Of a stretch of 60,384 nucleotides of DNA, positions 18,416 through 27,879 are shown one piece after another. Below the pieces are notes generated by a model. The model made no database searches, was not told the DNA's origin, and saw nothing but the letters and a program-made list of their open reading frames with translations. Source of the DNA: an uncultured Erysipelotrichaceae bacterium. GTDB taxonomy: Bacteria > Bacillota_I > Bacilli_A > Erysipelotrichales > Erysipelotrichaceae. Position numbers and translations under genes: made by a program. Positions within the stretch are counted from its first letter, which is position 1; each line of letters begins with the position of its first letter. Location: positions 1 to 60,384 of the forward strand of contig CAMCSA010000009.1 in assembly GCA_945877405.1 (NCBI GenBank). The letters run 5' to 3'.

Positions 18416-21400
18416 CGTTTCGAATTGCCTCCCTTCCTTTTTCAATACACTTCCGAACAATCTTCATATCATTCTTTCCTTTTGGAATGAATACATGAAT
18501 ACATCCTTCCGTATATCTTAATGTAATGTTTTTAGATATGCGTGCATACTGTTCAAACAGGAATACACCATTCATATTACCGGATGCTTCCTTTGTGAAT
18601 GTCAGTTCAATGGTTTTTCCAGCTTCCTTGTAATGCTTTACAATCGGATCATTCAGAATCAGATCAAACTCCTTCTTTTCAAAGATCGCATTGACTTCTT
18701 TTGGCAGCCTGCCGTACTGGTCAATGATTTCCTTCTTATAGATTTCAAGCTGTTTCTGATCTTTAATACCATCTACCTTCTGATACAGATCCAGTTTATC
18801 AAAATCATCTGTTGTAAAGGAATCCGGAATATAACCGGACTTCTGAATATTGACATTGGCAACAGGCTCAGCATGTGAGACTGGTCTTCCTTCTTTTCTT
18901 GCGGTGATGGCTTCTTCCAGCATTTCAATATACATATCAATACCGACGGTATCGATAAAACCGGATTGCGATGAACCAAGCAGATCACCTGCCCCACGGA
19001 TTGTCAGATCCCTCATGGCAATCTTATATCCAGATCCAAGTCTTGCAAATTCCTTGACTGCCTGTAAACGTTTGGAGGCAATTTCGGATAACTGTCTTCT
19101 TGGTGGTATCAGCAGATACGCATAAGCTACGCGATCACTTCTTCCGACTCGTCCTTTGATCTGATAGATCTGAGCAAGTCCAAAGTCCTGTGCATTTTCA
19201 ATCAGGATTGTATTGGCATTCGGTACATCAATGCCGTTTTCCACGATCGTTGTACATACAAGTACATCGATTTCATGCTCCGTAAACCGGAACATCGTAT
19301 CTTCAATCTCATCTCTTCCCATCTGACCATGTACAACGCCGACTCTTGCTTTTGGAATCATGGATTGGATCTTTCTTGCTGTGTTATAGATCTGTTCAAT
19401 ATTGTTATGCAGATAGAATACCTGTCCATTTCTGGAAAGTTCTTTTTCAATGGCACTGCGGACAAGATTTTCACTCTTTTCGACTACATAAGTCGCCACA
19501 GCATAACGGTTAAGCGGTGGAGTATCCAGTTGGGACAGCTGTCTGATGCCTACAAGTGACATCTGCAGCGTACGTGGAATCGGTGTAGCTGAAAGTGTCA
19601 ATACATCAATACCGTTTTTCAGCTCCTTGATTTTTTCCTTATGTTCCACACCGAATCTCTGCTCTTCATCCACAACAAGAAGCCCAAGATCCTTGAACTG
19701 TACATCCTTTGAAAGAAGGCGATGCGTTCCGATCAGAATGTCAACTTTTCCTTCTTTTACATCCTGAAGTGTCCGTTTCACCTGAGAAGCAGGAACAAAT
19801 CTGTCCAGAACTCTTATGGTTACAGGATAATTCTGATACCGTTTCAGGAATGTCTGAAAGTGCTGTTCCGCAAGAATGGTAGTAGGACATAATACTGCAA
19901 CCTGCTTATTGTCACTGACTGCCTTAAAGGAAGCTATGACGGATACTTCCGTCTTACCAAAGCCGACATCTCCACAAACAAGTCGATCCATCGGTTTATC
20001 TGATTCCATATCCTTACGGATATCTTCAACCGCTTTTTTCTGATCCGGTGTCAGCTCATACGGGAACTCATTGATGAATTTTCTCATCTCTTCCCCATCT
20101 TCTGAGAATGCATAACCGACATTCTGTGTTCTGACGGAATACAGAGAAAGAAGTCTTTCTGCGATCTGATCCACACTTTCCTGGATCTTTTTCTTTGTTT
20201 TCTGCCATTCATTTGTACCAAGACGGTTCAATCTTGGTACAACACCTTCACGGGATACAAACTTTCGGACAAGACGGAACTGTTCCAAAGGAACAAGAAG
20301 TTCATCATTGCCTTTATATAAAATCTTCAGAAAATCTCTTCTGATGTTCTGAATTTCTCTTGTTTCAATTCCGACATACTGGCCGACACCATAGCTGGCA
20401 TGGACAATATAGTCTCCTGGCTGCAGCTCATCAAAATCATGAATGATTTCTGCACTCTGGAATTTGTTTTCATATCTGCCACGATGATGACGTATTTCAA
20501 ACAGTTCTGCAGATGTATAAACATTGAAATTTTCTGAACCAATGGAAAATCCCTGTCCAAGATCTTCCATATACAGATTCAGACCTTCCACAGGTTCACC
20601 ATCTTCATCCAGTAAATGATATGGTATCTTTGCTTCCACACATACAGATACGATTCTTTCGAATTCTTTTTCTGAAAGTGCGATGATATTGATTCCTTTT
20701 CCATCAGCCAGTTTCAACTTTACATCCATCGGTTCATTCGGAAGATGGATTTCTGAAATAGAAGAAATATTATCCATGAACGGATCTTCTTCCATACTTG
20801 GACAACCTCTGGCAATGGAACTGATTTCATGATGAATCGAATATCGTTCGATCATCTTTCCTTCCGATACCATTTCCTGAATATAGGCAATGCAGTCTTC
20901 TCTGTATGCTCTGATATTATCCAGAATGGTGGAACGATCAGACCAGATCACAACCGGATGGTCCATATAATCCCAGATCCCTGCACATTCCTTCAGTAAG
21001 GCCATATACGGATAAAGCCTGTTTTCAAATACACCAGCATCGATATCCGAAAGATCCGTTTCAATTTCACCAGGTATTTTCTTATCCGCTCTTGCATAAA
21101 GGTGTTCCGTTGCTTCTCTGATCAGCCCTTTCTGATCATCTGTAAACAGTACATCGGTCGCCGGTACAATCCGTACCTCATCTGTTGTGCTGACTGTTTT
21201 CTGCGAAGAAGGATCAAAGAAGCGGATCGAATCCACTTCCGTATCAAAGAATTCAATACGGATCGGGTTTTCATAGTTGATGGAATAGACATCCACAATA
21301 CCACCGCGTGATGCAAAGGTCAGAGGCTGATCAATATGAGACGTCTGCCTGTAGCCACCTGCCACAAGTATTCTTTTCAGTTCATTCATATTCAGCTGCA

Positions 21401-21839
21401 TGCCAGTATGAATATCCACACATCCTGCCAGGAAATCTTCCGGCATTGGCAGAAAACGGATCAAAGCACTCGGACAGGTAACTATTACCTGATCCGGATG
21501 ATTCAGTAAGGATGCCATGGTTTCCACCTTCATCGCAGTCATTTCCGGTGAAGAGGCAATGGTTTCCACACGCAGTGATTCATCCGCGCCAAAAAGGGCA
21601 CACTCTTCCTGGGACAGAAAGACTGACAGTCTTTCGTACAGAAGCTGTGCCTGGTACAGACTCTGTTTGACAACAAGTATTCCTCGTTTCTTTTCCTTAT
21701 AACTCTGCGCAATGACAAGCGCTTCCTGAATGCTGGATGAAAGAGGAAGACTTCCCCTGTTCTGGTTGCATATTCTGACTGCCGGATTATCCGACATTCT
21801 TTCATACAGCCAGACAGGATAACACGAACCATGTTCCAT
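18405..21839 (-). CDS. mfd: transcription-repair coupling factor Mfd
   Basis: A protein of about 1144 residues, normal for the family. It displaces RNA polymerase stalled at DNA lesions and recruits UvrA. UvrB-like N-terminal region: ILVAGGYRQTSHIDQPLTFASRGGIVDVY. RNA-polymerase interaction domain: LQPGDYIVHASYGVGQYVGIE. Translocase: Walker A in CGDVGFGKTEV, DEEQ box in VVDEEQRFGVEHKE, TATPIPRTLQMS, and GRVGRSDRVAYAYLL. The upstream GTG at 21851 is possible, but ATG at 21839 has GTGAGG six bases before it. The ribosome site overlaps the pth stop codon, so the two are coupled. Confidence 0.98.
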   Translation of the reverse strand: MEHGSCYPVWLYERMSDNPAVRICNQNRGSLPLSSSIQEALVIAQSYKEKKRGILVVKQSLYQAQLLYERLSVFLSQEECALFGADESLRVETIASSPEMTAMKVETMASLLNHPDQVIVTCPSALIRFLPMPEDFLAGCVDIHTGMQLNMNELKRILVAGGYRQTSHIDQPLTFASRGGIVDVYSINYENPIRIEFFDTEVDSIRFFDPSSQKTVSTTDEVRIVPATDVLFTDDQKGLIREATEHLYARADKKIPGEIETDLSDIDAGVFENRLYPYMALLKECAGIWDYMDHPVVIWSDRSTILDNIRAYREDCIAYIQEMVSEGKMIERYSIHHEISSIARGCPSMEEDPFMDNISSISEIHLPNEPMDVKLKLADGKGINIIALSEKEFERIVSVCVEAKIPYHLLDEDGEPVEGLNLYMEDLGQGFSIGSENFNVYTSAELFEIRHHRGRYENKFQSAEIIHDFDELQPGDYIVHASYGVGQYVGIETREIQNIRRDFLKILYKGNDELLVPLEQFRLVRKFVSREGVVPRLNRLGTNEWQKTKKKIQESVDQIAERLLSLYSVRTQNVGYAFSEDGEEMRKFINEFPYELTPDQKKAVEDIRKDMESDKPMDRLVCGDVGFGKTEVSVIASFKAVSDNKQVAVLCPTTILAEQHFQTFLKRYQNYPVTIRVLDRFVPASQVKRTLQDVKEGKVDILIGTHRLLSKDVQFKDLGLLVVDEEQRFGVEHKEKIKELKNGIDVLTLSATPIPRTLQMSLVGIRQLSQLDTPPLNRYAVATYVVEKSENLVRSAIEKELSRNGQVFYLHNNIEQIYNTARKIQSMIPKARVGVVHGQMGRDEIEDTMFRFTEHEIDVLVCTTIVENGIDVPNANTILIENAQDFGLAQIYQIKGRVGRSDRVAYAYLLIPPRRQLSEIASKRLQAVKEFARLGSGYKIAMRDLTIRGAGDLLGSSQSGFIDTVGIDMYIEMLEEAITARKEGRPVSHAEPVANVNIQKSGYIPDSFTTDDFDKLDLYQKVDGIKDQKQLEIYKKEIIDQYGRLPKEVNAIFEKKEFDLILNDPIVKHYKEAGKTIELTFTKEASGNMNGVFLFEQYARISKNITLRYTEGCIHVFIPKGKNDMKIVRKCIEKGREAIRNDEN

Positions 21840-21847
21840 GGGATTCC

Positions 21848-22420
21848 TCACTTTTTGATGTTGTAGTTGTTCATAACCAGATCCATTGGCTGATCAATCC
21901 ATGCATAGGCAGCATCTGCTGCCATTTTCAAAGCATGTTTGAAATCCGCCTGCTCTGCTTTTGGAACAGGAGAAAGCACCCAGTCTGGAACAAGGGAATG
22001 ATCCCCCTTATTACTGTGGCCTACCCCGACTCTGATTCTTGCAAAATCAGAAGTACCAAGGTGAGAAATGATGGATTTCATTCCCTTCTGGCCTCCAGCA
22101 CTTCCCTTTTTACGGATCCGTAATGCACCTGTAGGAAGATCCATATCATCATGGATGACAAGAATATCCTCTACAGCAATCTTATGAAAGTTCACAGCCT
22201 GAATCACTGCATTACCGCTTTCATTCATATATGTCATCGGTTTCATCAGAAGAACCTGCTGCCCATTGACATTACCTTTACCAATCAGCGCATTCCACTT
22301 TTTTGTGGTAATGGATACATTCATTTTATCACTCAGATAATCCATTGCCATGAATCCGCTGTTATGTCTTGTCTTTTCATATTCCTTACCGGGATTTCCC
22401 AGTCCTACAATCAGTTTCAT
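21848..22420 (-). CDS. pth: peptidyl-tRNA hydrolase
   Basis: A 190-residue enzyme that frees tRNA from prematurely released peptidyl-tRNA. MKLIVGLGNPGKEYEKTRHNSG carries the conserved Asn and catalytic His; GNAVIQAVNF, DDMDLPTGALRIRKKGSAGGQKGMKSI and FARIRVGVG complete the family pattern. The chosen ATG has GAGG ten bases upstream; an in-frame TTG further up is less likely. Adjacent to mfd, as in B. subtilis. Confidence 0.97.
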   Translation of the reverse strand: MKLIVGLGNPGKEYEKTRHNSGFMAMDYLSDKMNVSITTKKWNALIGKGNVNGQQVLLMKPMTYMNESGNAVIQAVNFHKIAVEDILVIHDDMDLPTGALRIRKKGSAGGQKGMKSIISHLGTSDFARIRVGVGHSNKGDHSLVPDWVLSPVPKAEQADFKHALKMAADAAYAWIDQPMDLVMNNYNIKK

Positions 22421-22465
22421 TTCTTTTATCCTCAATATCCAAAGTAGTATACCATCTCAGGAAAC

Positions 22466-22489
22466 AAAAAGCAGATCCTATTCTGCTTT
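22466..22489 (-). terminator. terminator at the 3' end of the membrane-anchored unknown gene
   Basis: On the minus strand AGCAGA and TCTGCT form a short stem followed by five T. The hairpin overlaps the stop codon of the gene at 22478. Confidence 0.65.
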
Positions 22490-23290
22490 CTTTGCTTTTT
22501 CAGCACTTGAAGATGTGATTGTGAAAGTCTCTTTATCACTGTCTTCCGTTTTTTCTTCCTTTTTCGGCAAAGTCAGTTTCAATGTCTTCAGCCATCTTTT
22601 TCCTACTCCATATTCCATGAAGTTTTCAACATATGGAACACATTCTTCAAACTGATCCATCTTTCCATCTTCCTTATATAATACCGCAAGATGAGAAACT
22701 GCAATGGACTTATAAAGACCGATCAAAGATTTCGAATATCTGTACTGACCATAATCACCATCGAGAACTGCTTTAAAAAATGCCATACCACGATCACCTT
22801 CATGATCATAAAAATCTGTTACAGCATGATGCAGCTGACAGACAAACTGATTCTGTAGTCTGTCTTCATACTTCTTCATTTTTTCATCGATTTTCTTTCT
22901 TAGATCTCTTCTTCTGTTTCCTTCCAGAATATTGCCGATCGCAAGATAGAGGTAGAAGAATGTATCTTCATTCTGTTCAATATCAGTTCTGCCTCTTTTC
23001 ACTTTGATCACAGCATCCACATCAATCTGATCCAGTACTTCGTCAAAATTTCTGTACTGGTTATGATATGCCATTCCCCACAGTTTCAATACCTGCGCCT
23101 TTACTGAAAACTCCTGATCTTTTCCATTGATCATTGCTTCTGTCTTTTCATGAAACAGCTGTACATCTTCTACACTGTTGACAATATCAATGACAGCCTT
23201 TGCTTTTTTATTTCTTCCATTCAGCATGATGACTCTGTACATCATAAAAACAGCCACAGCGAATAGAACCACATTCATTATCCACTCCAT
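22478..23290 (-). CDS. membrane-anchored protein of unknown function
   Basis: I do not recognise this 270-residue protein. The first 20 residues form one membrane helix (IMNVVLFAVAVFMMYRVIML). The cytoplasmic remainder is helical and charged (KKAKAVIDIVNSVEDVQLFHEKTEA; AVTDFYDHEGDRGMAFFKAVLDGDYGQYRYSKSLIGLYKSIAVSHLAVLYKEDGK), in a pattern reminiscent of helical-repeat (TPR-like) proteins. The last 35 residues are Lys/Glu rich and probably disordered. It lies upstream of pth on the same strand, with a terminator between them, and may have its own promoter near 23300. Confidence 0.7.
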   Translation of the reverse strand: MEWIMNVVLFAVAVFMMYRVIMLNGRNKKAKAVIDIVNSVEDVQLFHEKTEAMINGKDQEFSVKAQVLKLWGMAYHNQYRNFDEVLDQIDVDAVIKVKRGRTDIEQNEDTFFYLYLAIGNILEGNRRRDLRKKIDEKMKKYEDRLQNQFVCQLHHAVTDFYDHEGDRGMAFFKAVLDGDYGQYRYSKSLIGLYKSIAVSHLAVLYKEDGKMDQFEECVPYVENFMEYGVGKRWLKTLKLTLPKKEEKTEDSDKETFTITSSSAEKAKKAE

Positions 23291-23410
23291 AGAGTACCTC
23301 CAACACGCCCATTATACAGGAATTAGAAGAAATTTGACTGATCTGTTATAATAGGTTTGATACACATCCGTCATATTGACGTCAATTCTGAGCAGGAGAC
23401 GAAAAAGATT

Positions 23411-24328
23411 ATGAACGAAGATATCAAAAATGAAAAAGAAAATGAAGAGCATTCCGAGCTGACAACTGATCTGCAGGAAATGACATCAACCGATATACCT
23501 GTTGAAAAAGAAATGAATTCAGCAGAAGAAAATACGGAACAGCCAGCAAAGAAGAAAAGAAAACCTCTTTCCATCAATGTGCTGATTTCCTGTCTGCTTG
23601 TATGTTCCATTGCCTTGCTTGGCCTGTCCGTATTTGCCTTTATCAATCGTGGTGAAATTGCCAAGAAAATCCGTGATGATGCTACAACGCCGACATCATT
23701 TACGGAAACCACAACAACAGAAAATACCCTTCCATCGGAACTGACAACGCCTTCCTCCAAGACTGTGCTTGTTGACTCTGTTCATACACTGCCAGTTGAT
23801 TATGTACCATCCACATTAACAGAAATCTACATGCGATCTACTTCCGATGTTGTCATCGTAGATGAAGAAACAGGTAACAAGGCAAAGGAAATGCTGCAGG
23901 CAGCATCTGATGCAGGAATCAACATCTATGTTGTTACAGCATACCGTTCCTATGAAGATCAGCAGAAATACTATACTTCTCGAATGGAACTGCTTGGTAA
24001 TTCTGAAGAAGCAAAAAAACAGATTCAGGCTGCTGGATGTTCTGAACATCAGACAGGTCTGGCACTGGACTTCACGGATGATCCTGCCAATGCACAGTCT
24101 ACTGTGGAATTTGCCAATACGGATGCCGGTAAGTGGCTGTATGAACATGCACATGAATATGGATTCATCCTCCGTTATCCTGAAGGTAAGGAAAAAATCA
24201 CCGGTTATACATTTGAACCATGGCACTACAGATATGTCGGAACAGATGTATCCAATGCGATCTATGAAATGGGTCCAGATACAACATTTGAGGAATACTA
24301 CGGTATCAATCACGATGGCCAGTCATGA
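23411..24328 (+). CDS. VanY-type D-alanyl-D-alanine carboxypeptidase (third paralogue)
   Basis: A protein of about 305 residues. An acidic 50-residue cytoplasmic N-terminus precedes the helix at about 55-78, then a Thr-rich linker (TPTSFTETTTTENTLPSE), then an M15B domain with SEHQTGLALD at 211-220 (His213, Asp220) and FEPWHYRY at 268-275 (His272). I start at 23411, with AGGAG 12 bases upstream; an in-frame ATG at 23357 is possible. A TATAAT at 23347-23352 may belong to its promoter. The acidic cytoplasmic tail is absent from the other two copies. Its end overlaps the next gene by 14 bp. Confidence 0.88.
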   Translation: MNEDIKNEKENEEHSELTTDLQEMTSTDIPVEKEMNSAEENTEQPAKKKRKPLSINVLISCLLVCSIALLGLSVFAFINRGEIAKKIRDDATTPTSFTETTTTENTLPSELTTPSSKTVLVDSVHTLPVDYVPSTLTEIYMRSTSDVVIVDEETGNKAKEMLQAASDAGINIYVVTAYRSYEDQQKYYTSRMELLGNSEEAKKQIQAAGCSEHQTGLALDFTDDPANAQSTVEFANTDAGKWLYEHAHEYGFILRYPEGKEKITGYTFEPWHYRYVGTDVSNAIYEMGPDTTFEEYYGINHDGQS

Positions 24329-25301
24329 TCTGAAACTTGCAGCCGGAGCAAGGGCTGTCATCAACCAGTGGATCCGTGTAAAAAAAGGCATGACCATCTG
24401 CATTGTCACTTCTGATGTTCATAAAGAAGAATGTGAATATCTGAAGAAAGAAGCAGAGCTTGCTGGAGGCATACCGACAATCCTGTTGGTGGAACAGGAA
24501 GGAATTCACGTAGGTGAATACTTTGATGCCAATCCTGATATCTTTCTGCCATATGATGTCATCATCGGAGCATCAGATTATTCCATTATCACAACAAAAG
24601 CTGCTGAACAGGCATTGAGTGAAGGAAAGAAAGTACTTTCTCTTCCTCTTTCCACTTCCACGAATAGAAGCATGCTCAGTTATGATTTCATGTTCATGGA
24701 TCCTGTTGAAGCAAGAATCACTGCAGAAACAGCCATCGGCATGATTGGTAAAGCTGAATCCGTACATATCACAACAAGAAGCGGTACAAGTCTGACCATT
24801 TCCATCAAGGATCGACCTGTATCCTACTTCAATGGAAACTTCTGGCCAAGGCATCCATTCTCCAGTGCATCTTTTGAAATCTACTGTCCGATTGTTGAAG
24901 ACAGCATGGAAGGAACGCTGATCTGTGATGGAAGCTTCGGTTACATCGGAAAGGTAAAAGAACCTGTACGCATTGAATGGAAAAACGGCAGAATCGTATC
25001 CATCGATGACAATGAAGAAGGAAAAAGACTCAAAGCTTACTTTGAATCCTATGATGACCCGGAAATGTATGTTGCCGGGGAACTTGGCATCGGACTCAAT
25101 GAACTGAGCCGTTGTGTTGGAGAATGCTATATCGAAGATGAAAGTACATATGGTACATTCCATATCGGTGTCGGCAGAAATATCGGCCTTGGAGGAATTC
25201 ATAAGGCAAGTGGTCACTTTGATCTTGTCACATGGCATCCTACCATATGGTTTGATCAGAAACTGATTATGAAAGACGGCAGCTTTGTCATGCCGGACTG
25301 A
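24315..25301 (+). CDS. M29-like aminopeptidase (aminopeptidase T related)
   Basis: A 328-residue protein. Segments VAGELGIGLNELSR, YIEDESTYGTFHIGVGRN and HFDLVTWHPTIWFD provide Glu, Glu, His and His/Asp in the order used for the two-metal site of M29 (thermophilic) aminopeptidases. FNGNFWPRHPFSS is less usual. Family members remove N-terminal residues from peptides in the cytosol. A much longer reading frame exists upstream in the same frame, but it is a shadow of the vanY gene; ATG 24315 begins the recognisable protein. The 14-bp overlap suggests coupling to the VanY-type gene. Confidence 0.75.
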   Translation: MASHDLKLAAGARAVINQWIRVKKGMTICIVTSDVHKEECEYLKKEAELAGGIPTILLVEQEGIHVGEYFDANPDIFLPYDVIIGASDYSIITTKAAEQALSEGKKVLSLPLSTSTNRSMLSYDFMFMDPVEARITAETAIGMIGKAESVHITTRSGTSLTISIKDRPVSYFNGNFWPRHPFSSASFEIYCPIVEDSMEGTLICDGSFGYIGKVKEPVRIEWKNGRIVSIDDNEEGKRLKAYFESYDDPEMYVAGELGIGLNELSRCVGECYIEDESTYGTFHIGVGRNIGLGGIHKASGHFDLVTWHPTIWFDQKLIMKDGSFVMPD

Positions 25302-25330
25302 CAGGTGGTTGTGCACCTGTTTTTTTTTTC
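25301..25330 (+). terminator. terminator after M29-like gene
   Basis: ACAGGTG and CACCTGT form a 7-bp stem starting on the stop codon, followed by nine or more T. Confidence 0.9.
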
Positions 25331-25389
25331 ACTCTGATCATCATTCAGTGATACACTTGTTGTATAAGTATTGAAGGAGTTTAAATCAT

Positions 25390-26922
25390 ATGATCGAATG
25401 GCTGAAAGACGCAATATTCTATGAAATCTATCCGCAGACATTCAAAGATTCCAATGCGGATGGAATCGGTGACATCAATGGAATCATCGAAAAACTGAGT
25501 TATATCCAGGATCTTGGATGTAATGCGATCTGGCTGAATCCATGTTTTGATTCACCATTTGTGGATGCCGGATATGATGTTCGTGACTATTACAAAGTTG
25601 CACCAAGATATGGTACAAATGAAGATCTGAAACATCTGTTTGAACAGGCACACGAAAGAGGTATGCATGTCATTCTTGACCTTGTTCCTGGTCATACTTC
25701 CAGTGAATGCAGATGGTTTAAAGAATCTTGTAAAGCAGAAAGAAATGACTATACAGACCGATATGTCTGGTCGGATTCCATCTGGAATGCACCTACAGGC
25801 ATCGGTAGAATTACCGGATGGCTCAGAGGTGGATATGAGAGGAATGGATCTGCTGCAGTCAATTTCTTTACTGCGCAACCTGCACTCAACTATGGCTTCT
25901 ACGAAAAGGATGAAGGACAGTCATGGCAGCAGGATATCCATGATGAAGGACCTGTTTCCACAAGAAAAGAACTTCTGAACATCATGAAATTCTGGCTTTC
26001 TCTTGGATGCGATGGTTTCAGAGTAGATATGGCAGGCTCACTTGTCAAAAATGATCCGGATAATATCGGTATCATATCTCTCTGGCAGGAAATCTTCTCT
26101 GCATTAAGACCTGAGTTTCCAGAAGCTGCATTTGTATCCGAATGGGGTGAACCGGATGTTTCTCTTCAGGCAGGATTTGATATGGATTTCCTTCTCCATT
26201 TTGGACCAAGTCACTACCTGGATCTGTTCCGTACAGAAACACCTTATTTTGGTGGGAAAGGCAATCTGAAAGAATTCTTCTCCCTGTACATGAAGAATAT
26301 GAAAAAAACAGAAGGCAAAGGTATGATCTGTATTCCTAGCGGTAACCATGATATGGACCGTATGTCTGAAACACTCACTCCTGATCAGATGAAAATGGCA
26401 TTTGCATTCCTGATGACAATGCCTGGTGTACCTTTCATCTATTATGGAGATGAAATCGGCATGCGTAAGATTCATGATCTGCCAAGCAAGGAAGGTGGCT
26501 ATAACAGAACAGGATCAAGGTCACCAATGCAGTGGGATGACAGTGTCAACTGCGGTTTCTCTTCTGCTTCTTCTGATCTGCTGTATCTTCCAATCGATAC
26601 AGAGATGGCTGACACCATCAATGTCAAAGAAGAAAGTGCAGATTCCAGCAGCCTTTATCATGAAGTAAAAAAGCTGATCCGGATGCGTATCGTCCATCCT
26701 GCTCTTGCCAATACATCTGAATTCGAACTGCTGTATGCCAGTGGAAATCCTGTGATCTATCGCAGATTCTGTGATTATGAAAGTCTGATCATTGCATTCA
26801 ATCCATCCGATCAGCCTTGTTCCTTCTCTTTGCCACAGGGTGAAGTCATCTATTCCTTCAATGATCTTCCATTTGATTCGAATACCCTTCCACCACACAG
26901 CGCCTATATTATCTCCATGTAA
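25390..26922 (+). CDS. alpha-amylase family (GH13) alpha-glucosidase-like enzyme
   Basis: A 510-residue cytosolic GH13 enzyme (no signal peptide). Conserved regions in order: DAIFYEIYPQTFKDSNADGIGD at the start; GMHVILDLVPGHTS near 91; GFRVDMA with nucleophile Asp213; FVSEWGE with acid/base Glu251; GNHDMDR with Asp321. The oligo-1,6-glucosidase/trehalose-6-P hydrolase type of start is present, but several loops (YERNGSAAVNFFTAQPALNYGF) resemble uncharacterised GH13 enzymes of gut Bacillota. Cleavage of small alpha-glucosides is the likely role. GAAGGAG lies before the ATG; a strong terminator follows. Confidence 0.9.
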   Translation: MIEWLKDAIFYEIYPQTFKDSNADGIGDINGIIEKLSYIQDLGCNAIWLNPCFDSPFVDAGYDVRDYYKVAPRYGTNEDLKHLFEQAHERGMHVILDLVPGHTSSECRWFKESCKAERNDYTDRYVWSDSIWNAPTGIGRITGWLRGGYERNGSAAVNFFTAQPALNYGFYEKDEGQSWQQDIHDEGPVSTRKELLNIMKFWLSLGCDGFRVDMAGSLVKNDPDNIGIISLWQEIFSALRPEFPEAAFVSEWGEPDVSLQAGFDMDFLLHFGPSHYLDLFRTETPYFGGKGNLKEFFSLYMKNMKKTEGKGMICIPSGNHDMDRMSETLTPDQMKMAFAFLMTMPGVPFIYYGDEIGMRKIHDLPSKEGGYNRTGSRSPMQWDDSVNCGFSSASSDLLYLPIDTEMADTINVKEESADSSSLYHEVKKLIRMRIVHPALANTSEFELLYASGNPVIYRRFCDYESLIIAFNPSDQPCSFSLPQGEVIYSFNDLPFDSNTLPPHSAYIISM

Positions 26923-26929
26923 GGATCAA

Positions 26930-26951
26930 CAGAGGGTTTCCCTCTGTTTTT
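26930..26951 (+). terminator. terminator after GH13 gene
   Basis: CAGAGGG and CCCTCTG form a 7-bp stem with a TTT loop, followed by five T. Confidence 0.88.
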
Positions 26952-27000
26952 CAGTTTTCGTCCTTTGATTCATTCCCCTTTCTGTATCATGCTTATACAC

Positions 27001-27105
27001 GTCAATTACCCCGACTCTAAAGAGTCGGAGCTTGTAACTCACTCATATGGTCCTGACGTCATTACAAGGTAATGCTCCCATATTAGACGATTCACGTCTC
27101 CCTCG
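27001..27105 (+). mobile_element. relic of an IscB/IS200-605-type element (left-end and partial right-end motifs)
   Basis: The stretch opens with GTCAATTACCC, nearly identical to the left end of the intact IscB element at 32292 (GTCAATAACCC), and is likewise followed by a small hairpin (CCGACTC / GAGTCGG). A second pairing CTTGTAA (27031-27037) / TTACAAG (27062-27068) follows. From 27088 the motif CGATTC...CTCCC resembles the intact element's right end (CGATTCCTCCC at 33874). No nuclease gene lies between the two ends, and the sequence runs directly into a truncated peptidase gene. I read it as an internally deleted, dead copy. Confidence 0.55.
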
Positions 27106-27838
27106 GTACACTATGCCTATATTGATGCAGGTGGAAAGGCACCAAATGTTGTTCAGAGTGAAGCAATTCTGAAATATTTTGTCAGAAGTGCTACAAACCC
27201 AAAATGCATGGATCTTTATCACAGAGTCATTGACTGTGCCAAAGGTGCTGCTTTAATGACTGGTACAACAGTAGATATCATTTTTGATGAAGATCTGAGC
27301 AATCTTGTACCAAACTTCACATTGGAAGATGTACTGGCAGATTCCTTCAGAAAACTGTACCATTCATGTTTTACGCAGAAACAGCTCGACTATGCTCAGG
27401 CATTCAAAGATACCTTTGATACAAAACAGTCCATCAGCTGCATCCCTTCCCCTGTCAAAGACAGACAGAGCGTCATTGACAGTATCAGAAAACATCCGAT
27501 CAATGATTTCTTCGTGGAAACATTCCATAGCGATGTATGTGAAATGGGATCTACTGACGTAGGTGATGTATCATAGGTCGTTCCGACTGCCCAGATCAAT
27601 GCACAGCTATGGTGCAGTTGCTCACAGCTGGCAATGGGTCGCCCAAGAAAAAAGTGAAACAGCCATGCAGGCTGCCCTTCTTGCGGGTTATATTCTGTGT
27701 GATGCAGCTAAGACAATTTATCACAACCATCAGATCATAGAAACAGCAAAGGAAGAACTGAAACAGAGACTGCAGGGACATACTTATCAGTGTCTGATCC
27801 CTTCTGATATCATGCTACACATTTCAAAAGCGAAATAA
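27106..27838 (+). pseudogene. M20 peptidase pseudogene (AbgB, aminobenzoyl-glutamate utilisation type)
   Basis: Reading frame 27106 gives VHYAYIDAGGKAPNVV and continues through a typical AbgB C-terminal half to EMGSTDVGDVS. It is then broken by TAG at 27574-27576, where relatives have Trp (SW then VPTAQ). The frame continues as VPTAQINA and shifts by one near 27605 to a frame encoding AHSWQWVAQEKS and the normal C-terminus. The N-terminal half, with most metal ligands, is missing. So: 5' truncated at the element relic, one nonsense change and one frameshift. The intact protein would be a cytosolic amidohydrolase acting on folate breakdown products or similar N-acyl amino acids. Confidence 0.85.
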
Positions 27839-27839
27839 A

Positions 27840-27876
27840 AAAAGATCTGTTGACGATAAGTCTTCAGATCTTTTCA
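27840..27876. terminator. bidirectional terminator
   Basis: AAAAGATCTG and CAGATCTTTT form a 10-bp stem with a 15-base loop and have A/T tails on both sides. It separates the abgB remnant from the convergent DUF979 gene. Confidence 0.8.
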
Positions 27877-27879
27877 TAC

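Noticed and set aside
23862-24314. Long in-frame extension upstream of the M29-like gene
   Set aside because: It runs inside the vanY-like gene in another frame and shows no family resemblance; it is a shadow frame.
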